From the NCBI GenBank assembly GCA_004154925.1, contig QJNS01000272.1, forward strand, positions 1 through 32,294: a stretch of DNA of 32,294 bases, written 5' to 3'. Numbering within the stretch: position 1 is the first letter of the stretch; the number at the start of each line of letters is the position of its first letter. The notes under the pieces were generated by a model. It had not been told where the DNA came from. It searched no databases and saw only the letters and a program-made list of their open reading frames with translations. The DNA is from Monosporascus cannonballus. Its lineage: Eukaryota; Ascomycota; Sordariomycetes; Xylariales. Made by a program: the position numbers and the translations under genes. Of this stretch, positions 21,881 through 32,293 are shown in pieces.

Positions 21881-24800
21881 TATTACTTTTTAAAAATATA
21901 AAATAAATTAGTAAATAGTATTTGATTATAAAGTTAATTTAAAATAAATTTTAAATCGATAGACTGCGAAATCTTAAGTAGTAAAATTTTTAGTAATTTT
22001 TAATTGAAATTCAAACTTTATTTAAATAATTTAATTACAATATACAGATATATTACTACGAGTATTTAAATTATAAATATAATTAATATTATAATGTTTA
22101 AAGAAGATTATTACCATAAAACTAAGGAAATTGAATATTATATTAAAGTCTTTTTAATTTGAAAAGATAAGTGATGTTATTAAGTAATTTTTATATAAAA
22201 ACGTTAGGTAAATCTAAATTTATTAAAGTCGTCAATGTAACTAAAATACAATAAAAGTATGTTTTAATTATAATTATACAAATCAATATGTACTTATTAT
22301 AAATTAAAATGACAAGAAATTTATATTGATATTTCTTGTAAAAAGAAATAATTAGAAAATTACCGATATATTAATAATATAAATATACGATATATTTCTT
22401 TATTACGAAAAGGTTTTATAGAGCTTTTGTACTCCATATTTTGAATAAAGAATTAAGAATATTTTTCAAAAAAAACTGTAAGAATAATCAAAAAAAAATA
22501 AAATAAGTGTAACAAGAATCTAATAAAACCCTTTATATTATTTTCTTGAAAAGAAAATACGTTAAGTTTTTATATTAATTTGAAAATGTTTAACAGAAGA
22601 ATTCATAAAACTCTATATAGTTTTTTTCAACAAACGACATCCTATATTATATAATAATTATTTACGTTTATATACAGTTGAATTTAAAAAATATATATAT
22701 CGTTAAATTCGTATATAGAAAAACTCTAGATAAGAAACCGTTTTTTAAAAGAAATATAATTATTTTAAATATTTAACAACATAGTTAAGACTTTTAACTA
22801 CTTGATTACAATTTAATAAGATATAATTTAAAGAGTAACGCATTTAGTAAATTATATTAATATAATATATTTTAATAATATATTTTAATTCACATAAATA
22901 TTAAACTTTCTCGAAAAATATGAAAGTAAAAAAGGTTGTATAAAGTTTACTAATATTTAATAATTACTGAAAAAATTTTATAAAATCTTCTAAATCTTTT
23001 AATATTTTATTAAATATTTATTAAAGTTTATGCAAAAATATATATATATTTAATATCACGTCTGAAAAAGCCACGGCTTTTAGAAATAGTCGTAATAGGA
23101 ACAGTCAAAAGAACCAACTAAGTTAGATTATGTAACGAATCACCAACTTACTAATAATTAGCTAGTAAGCCGCATTACCAAGTTATTAATAATGAACTAC
23201 TAAGCCAAAACCAAAATATATATATTTATTATTTTTATAATTTATATTATATTAATTATAATCATCATATCTTATTTGAAAATATTTTTAATATTACAGA
23301 ACTTAAGTAATTATTATATTTATTATTTAACATTACCTAATATATTTATCACTATAAATCTATATATTTTAAATTTAACAATTAATTAAATCTGTTAAAC
23401 GTTATACCTTTTAAACTTTTATTTTCTTCTATTATTAAATTTTAAATAATATTTAATTTTATAAAATAAGAATTAATATTTAGAAAAATATTATTTAATA
23501 ATTTTATATTCGAATTTGAATGTTTCAAGTTATGGTTTATTAATCTATCTATTAAATTACAAGTATTCTATTTGGATAAATTATTCTTACTAAACTTATA
23601 CTGCAATAATCGAAAACGTATAATCAAAAAAGGTATTCGGATTTTTTAATGCAAATCTATATTTATTTTGGATTTTTTCTTTTTACCAAAAAAATATATT
23701 AAGTTTTAGTTAAAAAAATATTTAATAAAAGATGTGTTGAATTAACGCAAACTCGTTATAAAGTATTATTTAAAAACAAACCCAATAAAATCTTTATTAA
23801 TGAAATATTTGTTTATATATTAATTTCGACAACAAAGTATTTAACAAATCCGATAATTTAAATAAAAAAGTATTTATAATATAATAACTTTTTAATTAGG
23901 ATACAAAATTATTTTCGACATCTATAATTATTATTAAAAGATTTATGATTAAGACGAGAAAACGAAATAATAAAACTAATACTTTTATTGATATAATTTA
24001 TAAAAAATTAAAAGGTAATATAAAAACGAAATTTTCTATATTGAGTAATTAATTGCGTTAAATATATATCTTCAGAAAGCGGTTAGGATCAATAATATGT
24101 CATTTAAAAAACTATAAAGGAATAATATACTTTATAATTTAATTACATTATATCCAAAATACAAATTGAAATACGTTTTTTATCTTTTATGATATTAAAC
24201 TCAATTTTGTAAATTTTAACATTGTTTATTAACACAATTAATATTAAATTACTTTTATTCAGTTCAACAAAATACAATATAAAGTTATATATATTAGAAG
24301 TCCGAAAACTAATAATAAAATAATTAAATATGTATCTCAAAAAAATAATTGAAACATAATTTAAAAATATTAAATTTCTTAGTATAATCTAGGCTTAATA
24401 TAAATAAAGGTTATTGTAACGAAATAGTTGATACCAAATATAAAAGAATAAAAAAGTAACTTAAAAGAATGTAAAAGGCAATACTATATTTTAAAAAATA
24501 ATTTAAAAAAGTCAAAAATAAATAATAATCATGTACTATAAAATTTTAAACTAATATAATAAAGAATACCTAGTAAAGTATATAAAATAAAAATACTTGA
24601 TATAAAACAAATAAAAGAAGTCTATGTATTAATATGTTATACGTATATATTAGAAATATTTTAATAATTTTAATCAAAGCAGAAATAATAAAATAGAAAT
24701 ATAACAATATAGATATTTTCGAGTTACTACTTTGTAGAATAATACCGATAAATAAATGTTTATAAAAACCTTTTTCTCTAAATTAATACAATTATTAATT

Positions 24801-26105
24801 TGTGAACTAGTTAATTTAGTATACTATAAAGAAATGATACTAAAAACTACTACGAACTTTTATTTTTAATTAATATTTATTACAAATCTTAAAGGAAAAT
24901 AAATACTAAAAAACTTCGACAGTTCATGTAAAAGTTTTCTTAAAAGAATAACTAGTTATAAAAGGCTTAATATTTTGTTATACACTATACGGACACACAA
25001 TGTATTTAATAAGGTAAAAAAATATGAAATAAATAGAAATAATAAATATAATTTCAAATATAAAAATGCCGACAAAACGAATAATTATAAAAATTTAATA
25101 TATTATACAAAGAATTATAAATACAGTTCAATATATACGAAAAAGAATTCAAAGAAAGAAATTGCCTATAAAAAAATCGTAATATATTAAACTTTAAAAA
25201 ATTTAAAAGAGATTTTTGAAAAACGTTTAAAATATGGTAATAAAAATTATTAATAGTTTTATTGTTTTGAAAATGCAAATTAAAATATATTGACATACAT
25301 TAATAATAAATAAAACGGTTTTAGGCTGAAATTACATTATATCGAACGTTTTTAATAAATTTGAGTTATTATAAAAATATAAATTAAATTCTTATACCGT
25401 TATGAATGTCGAAAATTATAATTTTGCTTACGACGAAAAAAAGTCTTAACACAAAATTTATCGGTTCGAAATTTTTATTTAAGGACAATATTGAATAATT
25501 AAGTTCAATATCGTTTTTGACATAGCAGGAGCTTGATGACGTTAAGACTTTTGGGTGTTGTATATCTTTAATTGACAGCGTTTCCGCTGTCTCTCTTCTC
25601 CTAAAAATCAACCCATTACTATCAAATCTTACGTATCAGTTTTATGAGAAAATTACGATAAAATTTTAGTATTATTATAAATATATTAAGAAGATATTTT
25701 AGTTAACGCAAAAACTAATTAAATAAAATTCGTCTTATTTTTTATTAATATATAAAGGAAAAAGGAACTAAGATTTTAATATTTAGTGGAAAATAATAAT
25801 AAATATAGATATAAAAATATGATAAATATCTTACTCTCTAAAAAATAAAATATATTATTACCATTATTAAGGCCAAATTTAAACAATGATATAACGATTT
25901 AAAATAACAGCTTTAAAAAGTACAAAGTTTAATTAATATTTTTATTGTAATATTATAAATATAAGTATTTTTTAAAAGAAGTTAAATATGAAATTATTAA
26001 ACTATAATGAATAAAATTATAAAACTATTTTTAAAACGAGTTAATTTATAAAACCTCATTGTATTTATAATATTAACAGAAATAAGTTAGGTATTTTCAA
26101 AAAGA
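21881..26105. other. CpG-poor AT-rich DNA upstream of Gypsy B
   Basis: No readable gene. By position the last 2-3 kb should hold the gag and protease part of Gypsy B, but I could not recover protein text. One island of near-normal composition lies at 25,500-25,620. Confidence 0.4.
25500..25620. other. Normal-GC island with a perfect 7-bp hairpin
   Basis: This is about 120 bp of balanced composition in CpG-poor AT-rich surroundings. It holds GACAGCG-TTTC-CGCTGTC (about 25,574-25,591), followed after nine pyrimidine-rich bases by CTAA. A minus-strand open frame (25,384-25,611) crosses it, but only this part looks non-random. It could be a surviving LTR or leader piece, or a Helitron-like 3' end (hairpin then CTRR). 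The base after CTAA is A rather than the T usual for Helitrons. Confidence 0.35.
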
Positions 26106-26540
26106 AAATACTTAAAAGATTGATTATAAAAAATAGGTTTAATTATTAAAATTATCTATAAAGTAACTTATTTTTTCTATTTAAAAAATAATAAATCACA
26201 ATTTATAATTAGTTACTCATAATTAAATAACATTATTATTAAAGGTTAAATACCGTTATTTTTAATTACTAAAATAGAATTTAATTTTATAAAACTATAC
26301 AATTTATAAAATTTGGTTATAAACATAAATATAATTTTTTAAAAACGAAAGAATTACAAATAAAAAATAATTTTAAAAACATAATACAAAGTATTTAAAT
26401 ATTTGATTATATGAATAAGATTTACACATATATTATTAACTTCTTAACTGATAATAAATTATATATTATAAAATCTTTAAACGTTTTTATTCGGTATCAT
26501 TTTAATAATATCTTTATTGATTTAAAAACAAAAATATATA
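26106..26540 (+). pseudogene. Reverse transcriptase domain of Gypsy B
   Basis: The frame from 26,106 reads KYLKD, then FFYLKNNKSQFIISYS and LNNIIIKG followed by IPLFLI. These match the blocks EYLxENLxKGFI, FFVKKKDGxxRxCxDYRxLN and TIKNRYPLPLI. YKVFKYLII (about 26,389) matches YGxFEYLVMPFG. The catalytic box preceded by LNVFIRY reads HFNNIFID (26,498 onward) where YLDDILIY is expected, so both catalytic Asp are now Asn, consistent with TpG to TpA changes. Stops at former Gln, Trp and similar codons break the frame. Confidence 0.78.
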
Positions 26541-27059
26541 TATTACACTTATAAGGTTTTTTAAATTTTATACACTGCTAAAGTATAGATTGCTGGAAAA
26601 AGATATTAAATGCATGAATAAAAAGTACAATATTTAAAATATATCATTATTTTTAAATATATCAAAATAAATATTAAAAGTTCTTTATAACTCCAAAATA
26701 ATAAAAAATAATTATAGTTAGAGAAATATAAATATTTTTTAGATTTATTAATCAATATAAATAATATATCTCAAATTATATTCAAAATACTATACCTTTA
26801 ATAACATTTATTAAATATTAAGTAAATAATATAAATATAAAAATATTTAAAACAATTAAAAATACGAATATTAATAAACCAATATTAATTATATATAATT
26901 TAATACGCTTTAATAAACTAAACACTAACGATTGAAATTACGTTTTAAATACGAAAATTAAATAAGGAAATAATTAAGACAAATTATATCTAATTATATT
27001 TTTCAATATAATTTAAAAAAAAACCAAATTTAATTTTATTACTACAAATAAAGTGTTTA

Positions 27060-27290
27060 TAAATATTATTATAATTAGTCGAAAGATTTAAATACTTCTA
27101 AGAGAACTTTGTATTAAGTTAAAGTTATTACGAATTATTAAAATTTTTCTTATTTTATTACAATTATAAAATATTAACAACAATAACTATAATGTATAAA
27201 ATAGAAATTACGAATTTTAATTTTAATATTATTTATAAAAAGATTTAAAAATAACAAAGCCGATACCGTAAATAAATAATGAAATTTCGA
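27060..27290 (+). pseudogene. RNase H domain of Gypsy B (C-terminal part)
   Basis: VKVITNY, a stop, then NFSYF (27,118-27,156) corresponds to the conserved VxVxTDHxNLxYF block, with Asp now Asn and His now Tyr, both RIP-type changes. NNKADTVNK (27,250-27,279) corresponds to ENxxADxLSR, which closes the domain in Ty3/Gypsy elements. The spacing of about 110 bases between them is as expected. Confidence 0.75.
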
Positions 27291-27629
27291 AAAAAATTAA
27301 ATAAGATTCCTTAAATAATTTTCGATATTGCTCTAAACAAAATTTATATTTATATGAAATTATAATAATACGAATTATACTATATAATATATATTAGATT
27401 TTAAAAATATAACAATAATTTGTTACAAAAATAATAGGAAATGAATTATAAGTTATAAAATAATACTAAATAAACTTTCGACTTTATATATATAAATATT
27501 AATTATATAAATATTTAAGATTTATAAAATTTTTAAACAATATTAAAATATTTATTATTTTCTCGAAATAAAAATAGAAACTTACAAAATATAATAATAA
27601 TATAATTGTTATAATAAGATTAAAATACA

Positions 27630-27760
27630 ACGCTATATGATAAATTATCACGCTTATTAATTTTGAAAGAATTATAGAATTTAATTATTATAAAATTTAT
27701 TACCAAATTTTCTTAATTCGAAAATACAAGAACACAAATATGTTACGAAAATGTTTATAA
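27630..27760 (+). pseudogene. Integrase N-terminal zinc region of Gypsy B (tentative)
   Basis: A frame with several stops reads LLPNFLNSKIQEHKYVTKM, resembling the YYWPxMxxxVxxYVxxC part of the H2C2 integrase zinc finger, 350 bp downstream of RNase H as expected. The His and Cys residues are largely lost, so this rests on position plus a weak match. The integrase core beyond it is not readable. Confidence 0.4.
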
Positions 27761-28265
27761 AATTGACAATAAATTTTCGAAAAGATTTTTTATTTTATTC
27801 TATTAAAAAATATTAATACTAAATATATAACCTATATTTTTGAAACTATTTGTAATAAAATATTAATATTTGCTTTACAATTTTGATAAACCTTTACAAT
27901 ATAAATTAATTAAAATAGTAAATTATTAATATATTTAGATTATAAATTAAAACACAATTAAAATTAATAACTTTAACACTAAAAATATATTTATATTATT
28001 ATATTAACTATTAGCAAAAGATTCAATTAAATTTTTACTTGTTACTTATTTAATATATTATTTTAATTATAATAAAAACATTATGATAATTTTTATAAAG
28101 GCAAATGTTGAATTTATATGTAATATTAATAAAAATACGTATAATAAATTTATTAAGGTTAAAATAATATTTATAATATATTGAGGTAAGAAAATTAATT
28201 TTGATCAATACAGATAAATATATTATAACACGATACTGAAATAGATTGTCGAAATAAAGAACTTA
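27761..28265. other. AT-rich DNA, expected integrase region of Gypsy B
   Basis: By position this should encode the Gypsy B integrase core, but no TDGQ or catalytic block can be read. CpG is scarce. Confidence 0.35.
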
Positions 28266-28452
28266 ATCTGATTATATTAATGGTGTTCAACTTCGATAAC
28301 TAAAGTGGCAGAAAACATATTAAGTAGTAATGATCTTCGGTGGTGCCTCCGGGTTAAACCGATGGCGAAAAAGAACTCTTTAATATACATACGAGACTCG
28401 GGCTTTCTAATCAGCCGAGCCTGATTATGGGCGTAATACCCCGCCCCATTTC
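28266..28452. other. Normal-GC island inside the AT-rich block
   Basis: About 185 bp of balanced composition with sharp edges and no reading frame. Two short inverted repeats lie near its right end: CTCGGGC/GCCGAG (28,397-28,419) and GGGCG/CGCCC (28,429-28,446). It is shorter than the several hundred bases RIP is known to need, so a late small insertion or solo-LTR-like relic would remain unmutated. No match to a tRNA or 5S gene. Confidence 0.45.
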
Positions 28453-29688
28453 AATAATAAAATAACTTAAATAATTATATTAAAAATTAAAAATAAAATT
28501 AGAATTTATATCTAATTAAATAACCATATATTACAATTAACAAAAGTTAAAAGGAATTTTCTAAAAATTATATTATATTGTTATAAAAAATATTTAAACG
28601 AAAGGACCTAATTAGATTTTCGATTTTAAATATATCAGTTTATATAAAATTATTAAAAACAATTTTAAAAAACTGTTATTAATTAAACTTTTTACTTAAC
28701 GTTAAATTTTAGTTTGTTTTTCATATTTTCTTATTTAAATTAACAGCGGATATTATTAAAGTCTATATAGAATAAAATAATATAAAAATAAAGATAGAAA
28801 ATATATATAAAATAGAGAAAAAGATTAGTATACGAAAAGAAAACCTGATTTACTCAATATCTAATTAAATAAAAATACTATCCGGATTTCGAAAATATTT
28901 AAAAACCTGTAAAAAAATCTTATAAAAGCTTAACGTCTATTAACGAATTTTTCTTAAAAATAAGGCCGCTAAAATTACAACTTTTTTAATTAATTATGTA
29001 TATAAAAATCCAATCGATACTTTCTAAACACGACTAATTAAATAATATAATAATACTCGAAGCTGTACTTATATAATATATTATTTAGTTTTCTTTTTCT
29101 TTATTTTCTTTTACGTTTTAATTTAGTTAACTTATTTTAAATATATATATATATATATATATACCGAGTTAATATACGTAATATTTGATCGGTTTATAAT
29201 TTCTTTTATTTTCGAAAAAGATACACCGTAACTTACGTTCGTTTTAACTTTTTTTTTTTCGCTTTTTCAAATTCGGATTTTACTTATAAGTAATTAAAAG
29301 CGAAAAATTTTAATTGGAAAATAAAAAGCGTATTAATATTGTAAAAGTTTTAATTTTGTGTTATATATTTTTCGCACCGAGAAAAATCTATTGTAAAAAA
29401 ACAATAAAACGGTAAATCCTAACTCGTATAATATAAATATACGAATATATTTATAATTCGAAAAATAATAAATTTGATTCAACAATTCCGCTTTTTAATT
29501 TTGTAATTAATTAAATTTTCGATACGGCTTAATATAATAAATAAAATAAAAATACCTTATAAAAAATTTAAAATAAAAATTATAAAAAAAGAAAAATCGT
29601 ATTACGATTTAATAAAGCAAGGTTTTAGACAACGGTCGTAATAAGGATTTATAAATTAAATAAGTTACGTTACGTAATAGCTCGACAG
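28453..29688. other. AT-rich DNA with CG retained; AT microsatellite
   Basis: No gene. CG dinucleotides become common again, unlike at 18-28 kb. A run of alternating AT of about 23 bases occupies 29,141-29,163. Confidence 0.5.
29141..29163. repeat. (AT)n microsatellite
   Basis: An uninterrupted alternating AT run of about 23 bases in the AT-rich block. Confidence 0.8.
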
Positions 29689-29796
29689 AATCGATCGCAA
29701 AACCTTTAAAGTTAGACTTAATACGATCGATTATCAAGCTTTTAAAACTCTGTTTAATAAGATCGATTGTAAAACTTTTAAAACCAAATTTATTAA
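29689..29796. repeat. Three tandem copies of a 36-bp unit
   Basis: Units at 29,689-29,724, 29,725-29,760 and 29,761-29,796 each start (G/A)ATCGAT, have a central (C/T)TTTAAA and end in a T/A-rich tail. Differences between units are largely C/T or G/A. They lie about 100 bp inside the right edge of the AT-rich block. Confidence 0.75.
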
Positions 29797-29899
29797 AAAT
29801 AATAAATTATAATAAATAAATGTATTTTTATCATAATTTAAATAATAATAACTTATAATAATATTTCGTTATTCAAAATACCCTTAATATTATAAAACG

Positions 29900-31344
29900 T
29901 AACCAGTTACTGTATCTATTGCTTAGAATCCCACAATACTCCTGTCAATATAAACCCGTACGACTTAGGTTTAATAGTTGGTTAAACCCTTAGCCGTCAC
30001 ATAGCCAATTAACGGAACAGATATGTTCCTATCAGAAGGTAACTTTTCCGTATTTGATGTACTGTAGCACACCTAACTAGCTGACAGGTTGTGCTGTTGA
30101 TCACATCAAAATTGGGGGGATGGGCGTTGGTAAGGGGGTGGGGCCGCCTTACGGAATAGAGCAGTCCAGCTGGCCAGGATTGTCAGATTGTTCGAACCAA
30201 CATGACATAGACTAGACGGGCAATGACGACCCGTAGAGCCAACATCCTGCAGTCCAAGGGCACAGTCTTTTAGCACCTAACTTCGTTGATTAATTAATCC
30301 GAACCTCTCGTGTATATTTAGCAATCCATTTTGCGGCGCGCAACTCTGAAAACATCACTTCTCAGAAACCACTTATATACTTATCAAGATTGCCAGGCGC
30401 AACACCGTGAATATATTCCGATTTGTTTTTTGCTAACTGTACCCATTTTGTGACATTTTCACATTCACACTCATCAGGACCGAGTCTCCCCGACCCATTT
30501 CACCACTCCGGGTGTTTAAGGGTTTTGTCGTTTCTTCCAACTGCTTACTTCGGCCCGAAGCTAAAACACAATATAGAGCTTGTGTCACACTTACTAGGGA
30601 GTAGATACACAGCTCTTGAGGGTATATTGACTTGTAGGAAGCTAGGAAGTGGTGATCCCACTTGTTGTGGGTGATCCACTGATATAGGGCTTCGGAAAGG
30701 AACAACAATCACCCGAAGACCCTAGCTAGAGGTGCCCTTTTCCATGACAGCTTGCGTATTGTTATCTAAAAGATACTTGCAGGTTGCACCTGATTGTTAC
30801 TGTGTCTTATTGGTGAATTAAAAGTATCCAGTGTAAACACAGACCGACTTGCTTAGAAGATGATAAGGAAATTGTAAAGAGTAAGAATGGGTGGACTGGT
30901 TGGTAGGTGCGAAGGATATACGCGTCAGGGCTCCGTCACGAGCTCGATGCGGGGGTCGGCTGTATGTATGGGTGGTTTCTCCCTAGAAATGGAGGGGAAG
31001 GTCAGGTTTCAGGCTATTATTAATATATGGGTTACCTTGTCACTCTGGCCTCCCAACAACGCCTGACAGTGGTAGAGCTTCACATGTCACAAGTAGCCAA
31101 CTGTGGGATACGTATAAACTCTGTGAAGGTAGAGTCGGAATTGCCCTTTCTATCTGAAAGCTATTACGGAACCCGCCGGGTATTATAGCCCGAGGCAAGG
31201 CCATCTAATAGCGCCCTTGGAATCCCTAACGGGATATTCCAATTGGAGCCCTTTTGTGCCATAACGACCCTGCGATTTATGAGCAGAAGAGAAAGATAGA
31301 AAGAGGTATAAAAACGAGTGCGGATAGAGAGATTTTACAACATC
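29900..31344. other. Normal-composition region with no supported gene
   Basis: The AT-rich signature ends near 29,900. The open frames at 30,423-30,708 on both strands lack introns and domains, and the plus-strand one begins with TTG instead of ATG. A weak imperfect hairpin (AGTGG...CCACT arms) lies at about 30,648-30,680. The last 100 bases carry the TATA box of the zinc-cluster gene. Confidence 0.45.
31307..31313 (+). promoter_or_regulatory. TATA box of the zinc-cluster gene
   Basis: TATAAAA lies 32 bases upstream of the proposed ATG at 31,345. That implies a short leader if it is used, or a start site very near the ATG. Confidence 0.45.
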
Positions 31345-32177
31345 ATGTTCGGCACAATTCGGTATAAGGAGACCATTAAAGCTTATGAATATGTCAAGCT
31401 TTCGAGTGACGATGGCGCCGATGCCCGCGGTTATGCCCGACCTGCCTGTGACCCTTGCCGTGGGCGAAAGGCCAGTTGACCCAGCTCCATCCTGCATGTA
31501 TGGGACGGTGCTATGTTATGCGTTACACCATCTGTCAGTTCAATTCACACATTTTTGCAGCTCAAATGCAGCGGGGAAAGGAACAGCTGCGATAGATGCC
31601 GGGCCACGTCCTCGTTAGGCACCTGCACTTATACGCCGAGTTCGGTTGCAAAAGCCGTTATGAAGAGACTCGGCCCGCAGTCCATGCCTGCTACGTCGGG
31701 GAGCTCGTCACAACGACACTCGCCGGTAGAGCAGTGGAAAGTCCCAGATACACAGGCATCTGCCTACAGCAATAATACCAGTGGCGTCTCCGGGTCTGAC
31801 TCCGATCCTTCGCCATCGGCCTCTGTGGCCATCGTCGGACCGCCATCAGTATCGAGCCTCTCGGATTTCTGGGATATATTCGACGAATCCCTCATGACTA
31901 CAACGAGCAGGACGAGTACGACCTGTACGGAATTGCTCAACAGCGGATAACTCCGGACGTGGACGCGGATTTGGAGGTGCAGTCTTTGGACGCGGCGCAT
32001 CTACACCTTCCGTCTGCATCTGCCCTCACAGACCGAATTGGGAATGCTCCCTCGGCCGCTTGTCCAAAAGGCGCGGACCGAGGCGGGACCTTGGGCCTGG
32101 ATTTCAATCAGCGGGCCGAGCCGCGACCGATGCCGGTTCCTGCTTTGTGCTCCGACCCTGAGAGTCTGCGATACTGA
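31345..32177 (+). CDS. Zn2Cys6 (fungal zinc-cluster) transcription factor
   Basis: Exon 1 (31,345-31,470) encodes 42 residues ending ACDPCRGRK. After a 90-bp intron, exon 2 starts LKCSGERNSCDRCRATSS at 31,561. The join gives all six cysteines at 35, 38, 45, 52, 55 and 64, spaced C-x2-C-x6-C-x6-C-x2-C-x8-C, the DNA-binding binuclear zinc cluster of fungal activators, followed by a Ser/Thr/Pro-rich linker. Exon 2's frame alone stops at 31,950 (171 aa). Good coding text continues in another frame to TGA at 32,175-32,177, reached either by a second intron (31,849-31,910, GT..CAG, both junctions phase 0; 226 aa) or by a one-base deletion near 31,890. Both readings of the middle contain acidic, aromatic sequence like an activation region. 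The protein is short for the class and has no fungal_trans middle-homology domain. Targets are unknown. Confidence 0.68.
31471..31560 (+). other. Intron 1 of the zinc-cluster gene, GC-AG type
   Basis: It starts AAG|GCCAGT and ends TTTTTGCAG|CTC, 90 bp, phase 0. Reading through meets TGA at 31,477-31,479, so splicing is needed. The only GT nearby (31,475) gives a frame that stops within a few codons after the acceptor. Only the GC donor restores the exact cysteine spacing. One T-to-C change from GTCAGT would produce it. Confidence 0.6.
31849..31910 (+). other. Possible intron 2 of the zinc-cluster gene
   Basis: A 62-bp segment begins GTATCG and ends GAGCAG, joining ...GPPS to DEYDLYGIAQQ in the frame that runs to 32,177. 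Length and borders fit, but the branch site is weak. The segment itself reads as plausible protein (SDFWDIFDE in one frame, DYNEQ in the other), so a frameshift is an equal alternative. Confidence 0.35.
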
Positions 32178-32275
32178 TTTGCCATATCAGTTACTCTTTA
32201 ATGACATGCTTTATATGGGCCGAGCTTTACGTTATGGTTCGTTAAGACACGTGCATGTGTCTCTAGGATTCGAAA

Positions 32276-32293
32276 GGGGGGGGGGGGGGGGGG
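32276..32293. repeat. Run of 18 G at the window end
   Basis: An uninterrupted G homopolymer followed by a final C. It may mark a contig end or sequencing artefact rather than biology. It is not a telomere repeat. Confidence 0.7.

Larger units (their letters stand above)
26106..27760 (+). mobile_element. Second Ty3/Gypsy retrotransposon (Gypsy B), decayed core
   Basis: Reverse transcriptase, RNase H and the integrase zinc-binding region occur in the standard Ty3/Gypsy order on the plus strand. The sequence differs from Gypsy A at matching blocks (for example the RT block around SQLNNIIIKG against RLFNRATIKN), so it is a different family and not a copy of the same element. CpG is rarer than in Gypsy A. 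LTR boundaries are not resolved. Confidence 0.75.
2935..29900. repeat. AT-rich, RIP-mutated transposon block (AT isochore)
   Basis: About 27 kb of DNA consists mostly of A and T, with TA steps everywhere, no intact gene, and almost every frame broken by TAA or TAG. In its first 15 kb CG dinucleotides persist while CA and TG are rare. For example, the line 12241-12300 has no CA, no TG and three CG. That is the expected result of RIP, which converts CpA (TpG on the other strand) to TpA. Recognisable transposase, reverse transcriptase and integrase remnants show that the block was built from transposons. Short islands of normal composition survive near 7.5-8.5, 9.4-9.6, 10.0-10.1, 25.5-25.6 and 28.3-28.45 kb. 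Confidence 0.9.

Noticed and set aside
24975..25296. Opposed open frames of 71 and 80 codons
   Set aside because: Residues are almost only Asn, Lys, Ile, Tyr and Phe, as random AT-rich DNA encodes; nothing to support either strand.
28266..28452. Possible tRNA or 5S rRNA in the normal-GC island
   Set aside because: No cloverleaf, no A/B box pair and no 5S consensus; only two short hairpins.
2935..29900. Mitochondrial DNA insertion as source of the AT richness
   Set aside because: No mitochondrial genes, rRNA or tRNAs are visible. CpG retention, CpA loss and transposon remnants point to RIP instead.
2935..29900. CRISPR array or bacterial operon
   Set aside because: No regularly spaced repeats with unique spacers and no ribosome-binding-site pattern; the window is eukaryotic.
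30423..30708. Overlapping open frames of 83 (+) and 91 (-) codons
   Set aside because: The plus frame begins with TTG instead of ATG, neither shows a domain or intron, and they are mutual antisense shadows.
31183..31497. 104-codon minus-strand frame
   Set aside because: It is antisense to exon 1 of the zinc-cluster gene and its promoter; its Gly/Thr/Ala-rich start is the complement of that coding sequence.
31385..31618. 77-codon plus-strand frame starting MNMSSFRVTM
   Set aside because: Wrong frame through exon 1 and the intron; the frame one step away gives the intact ACDPCRGRK zinc-cluster half.
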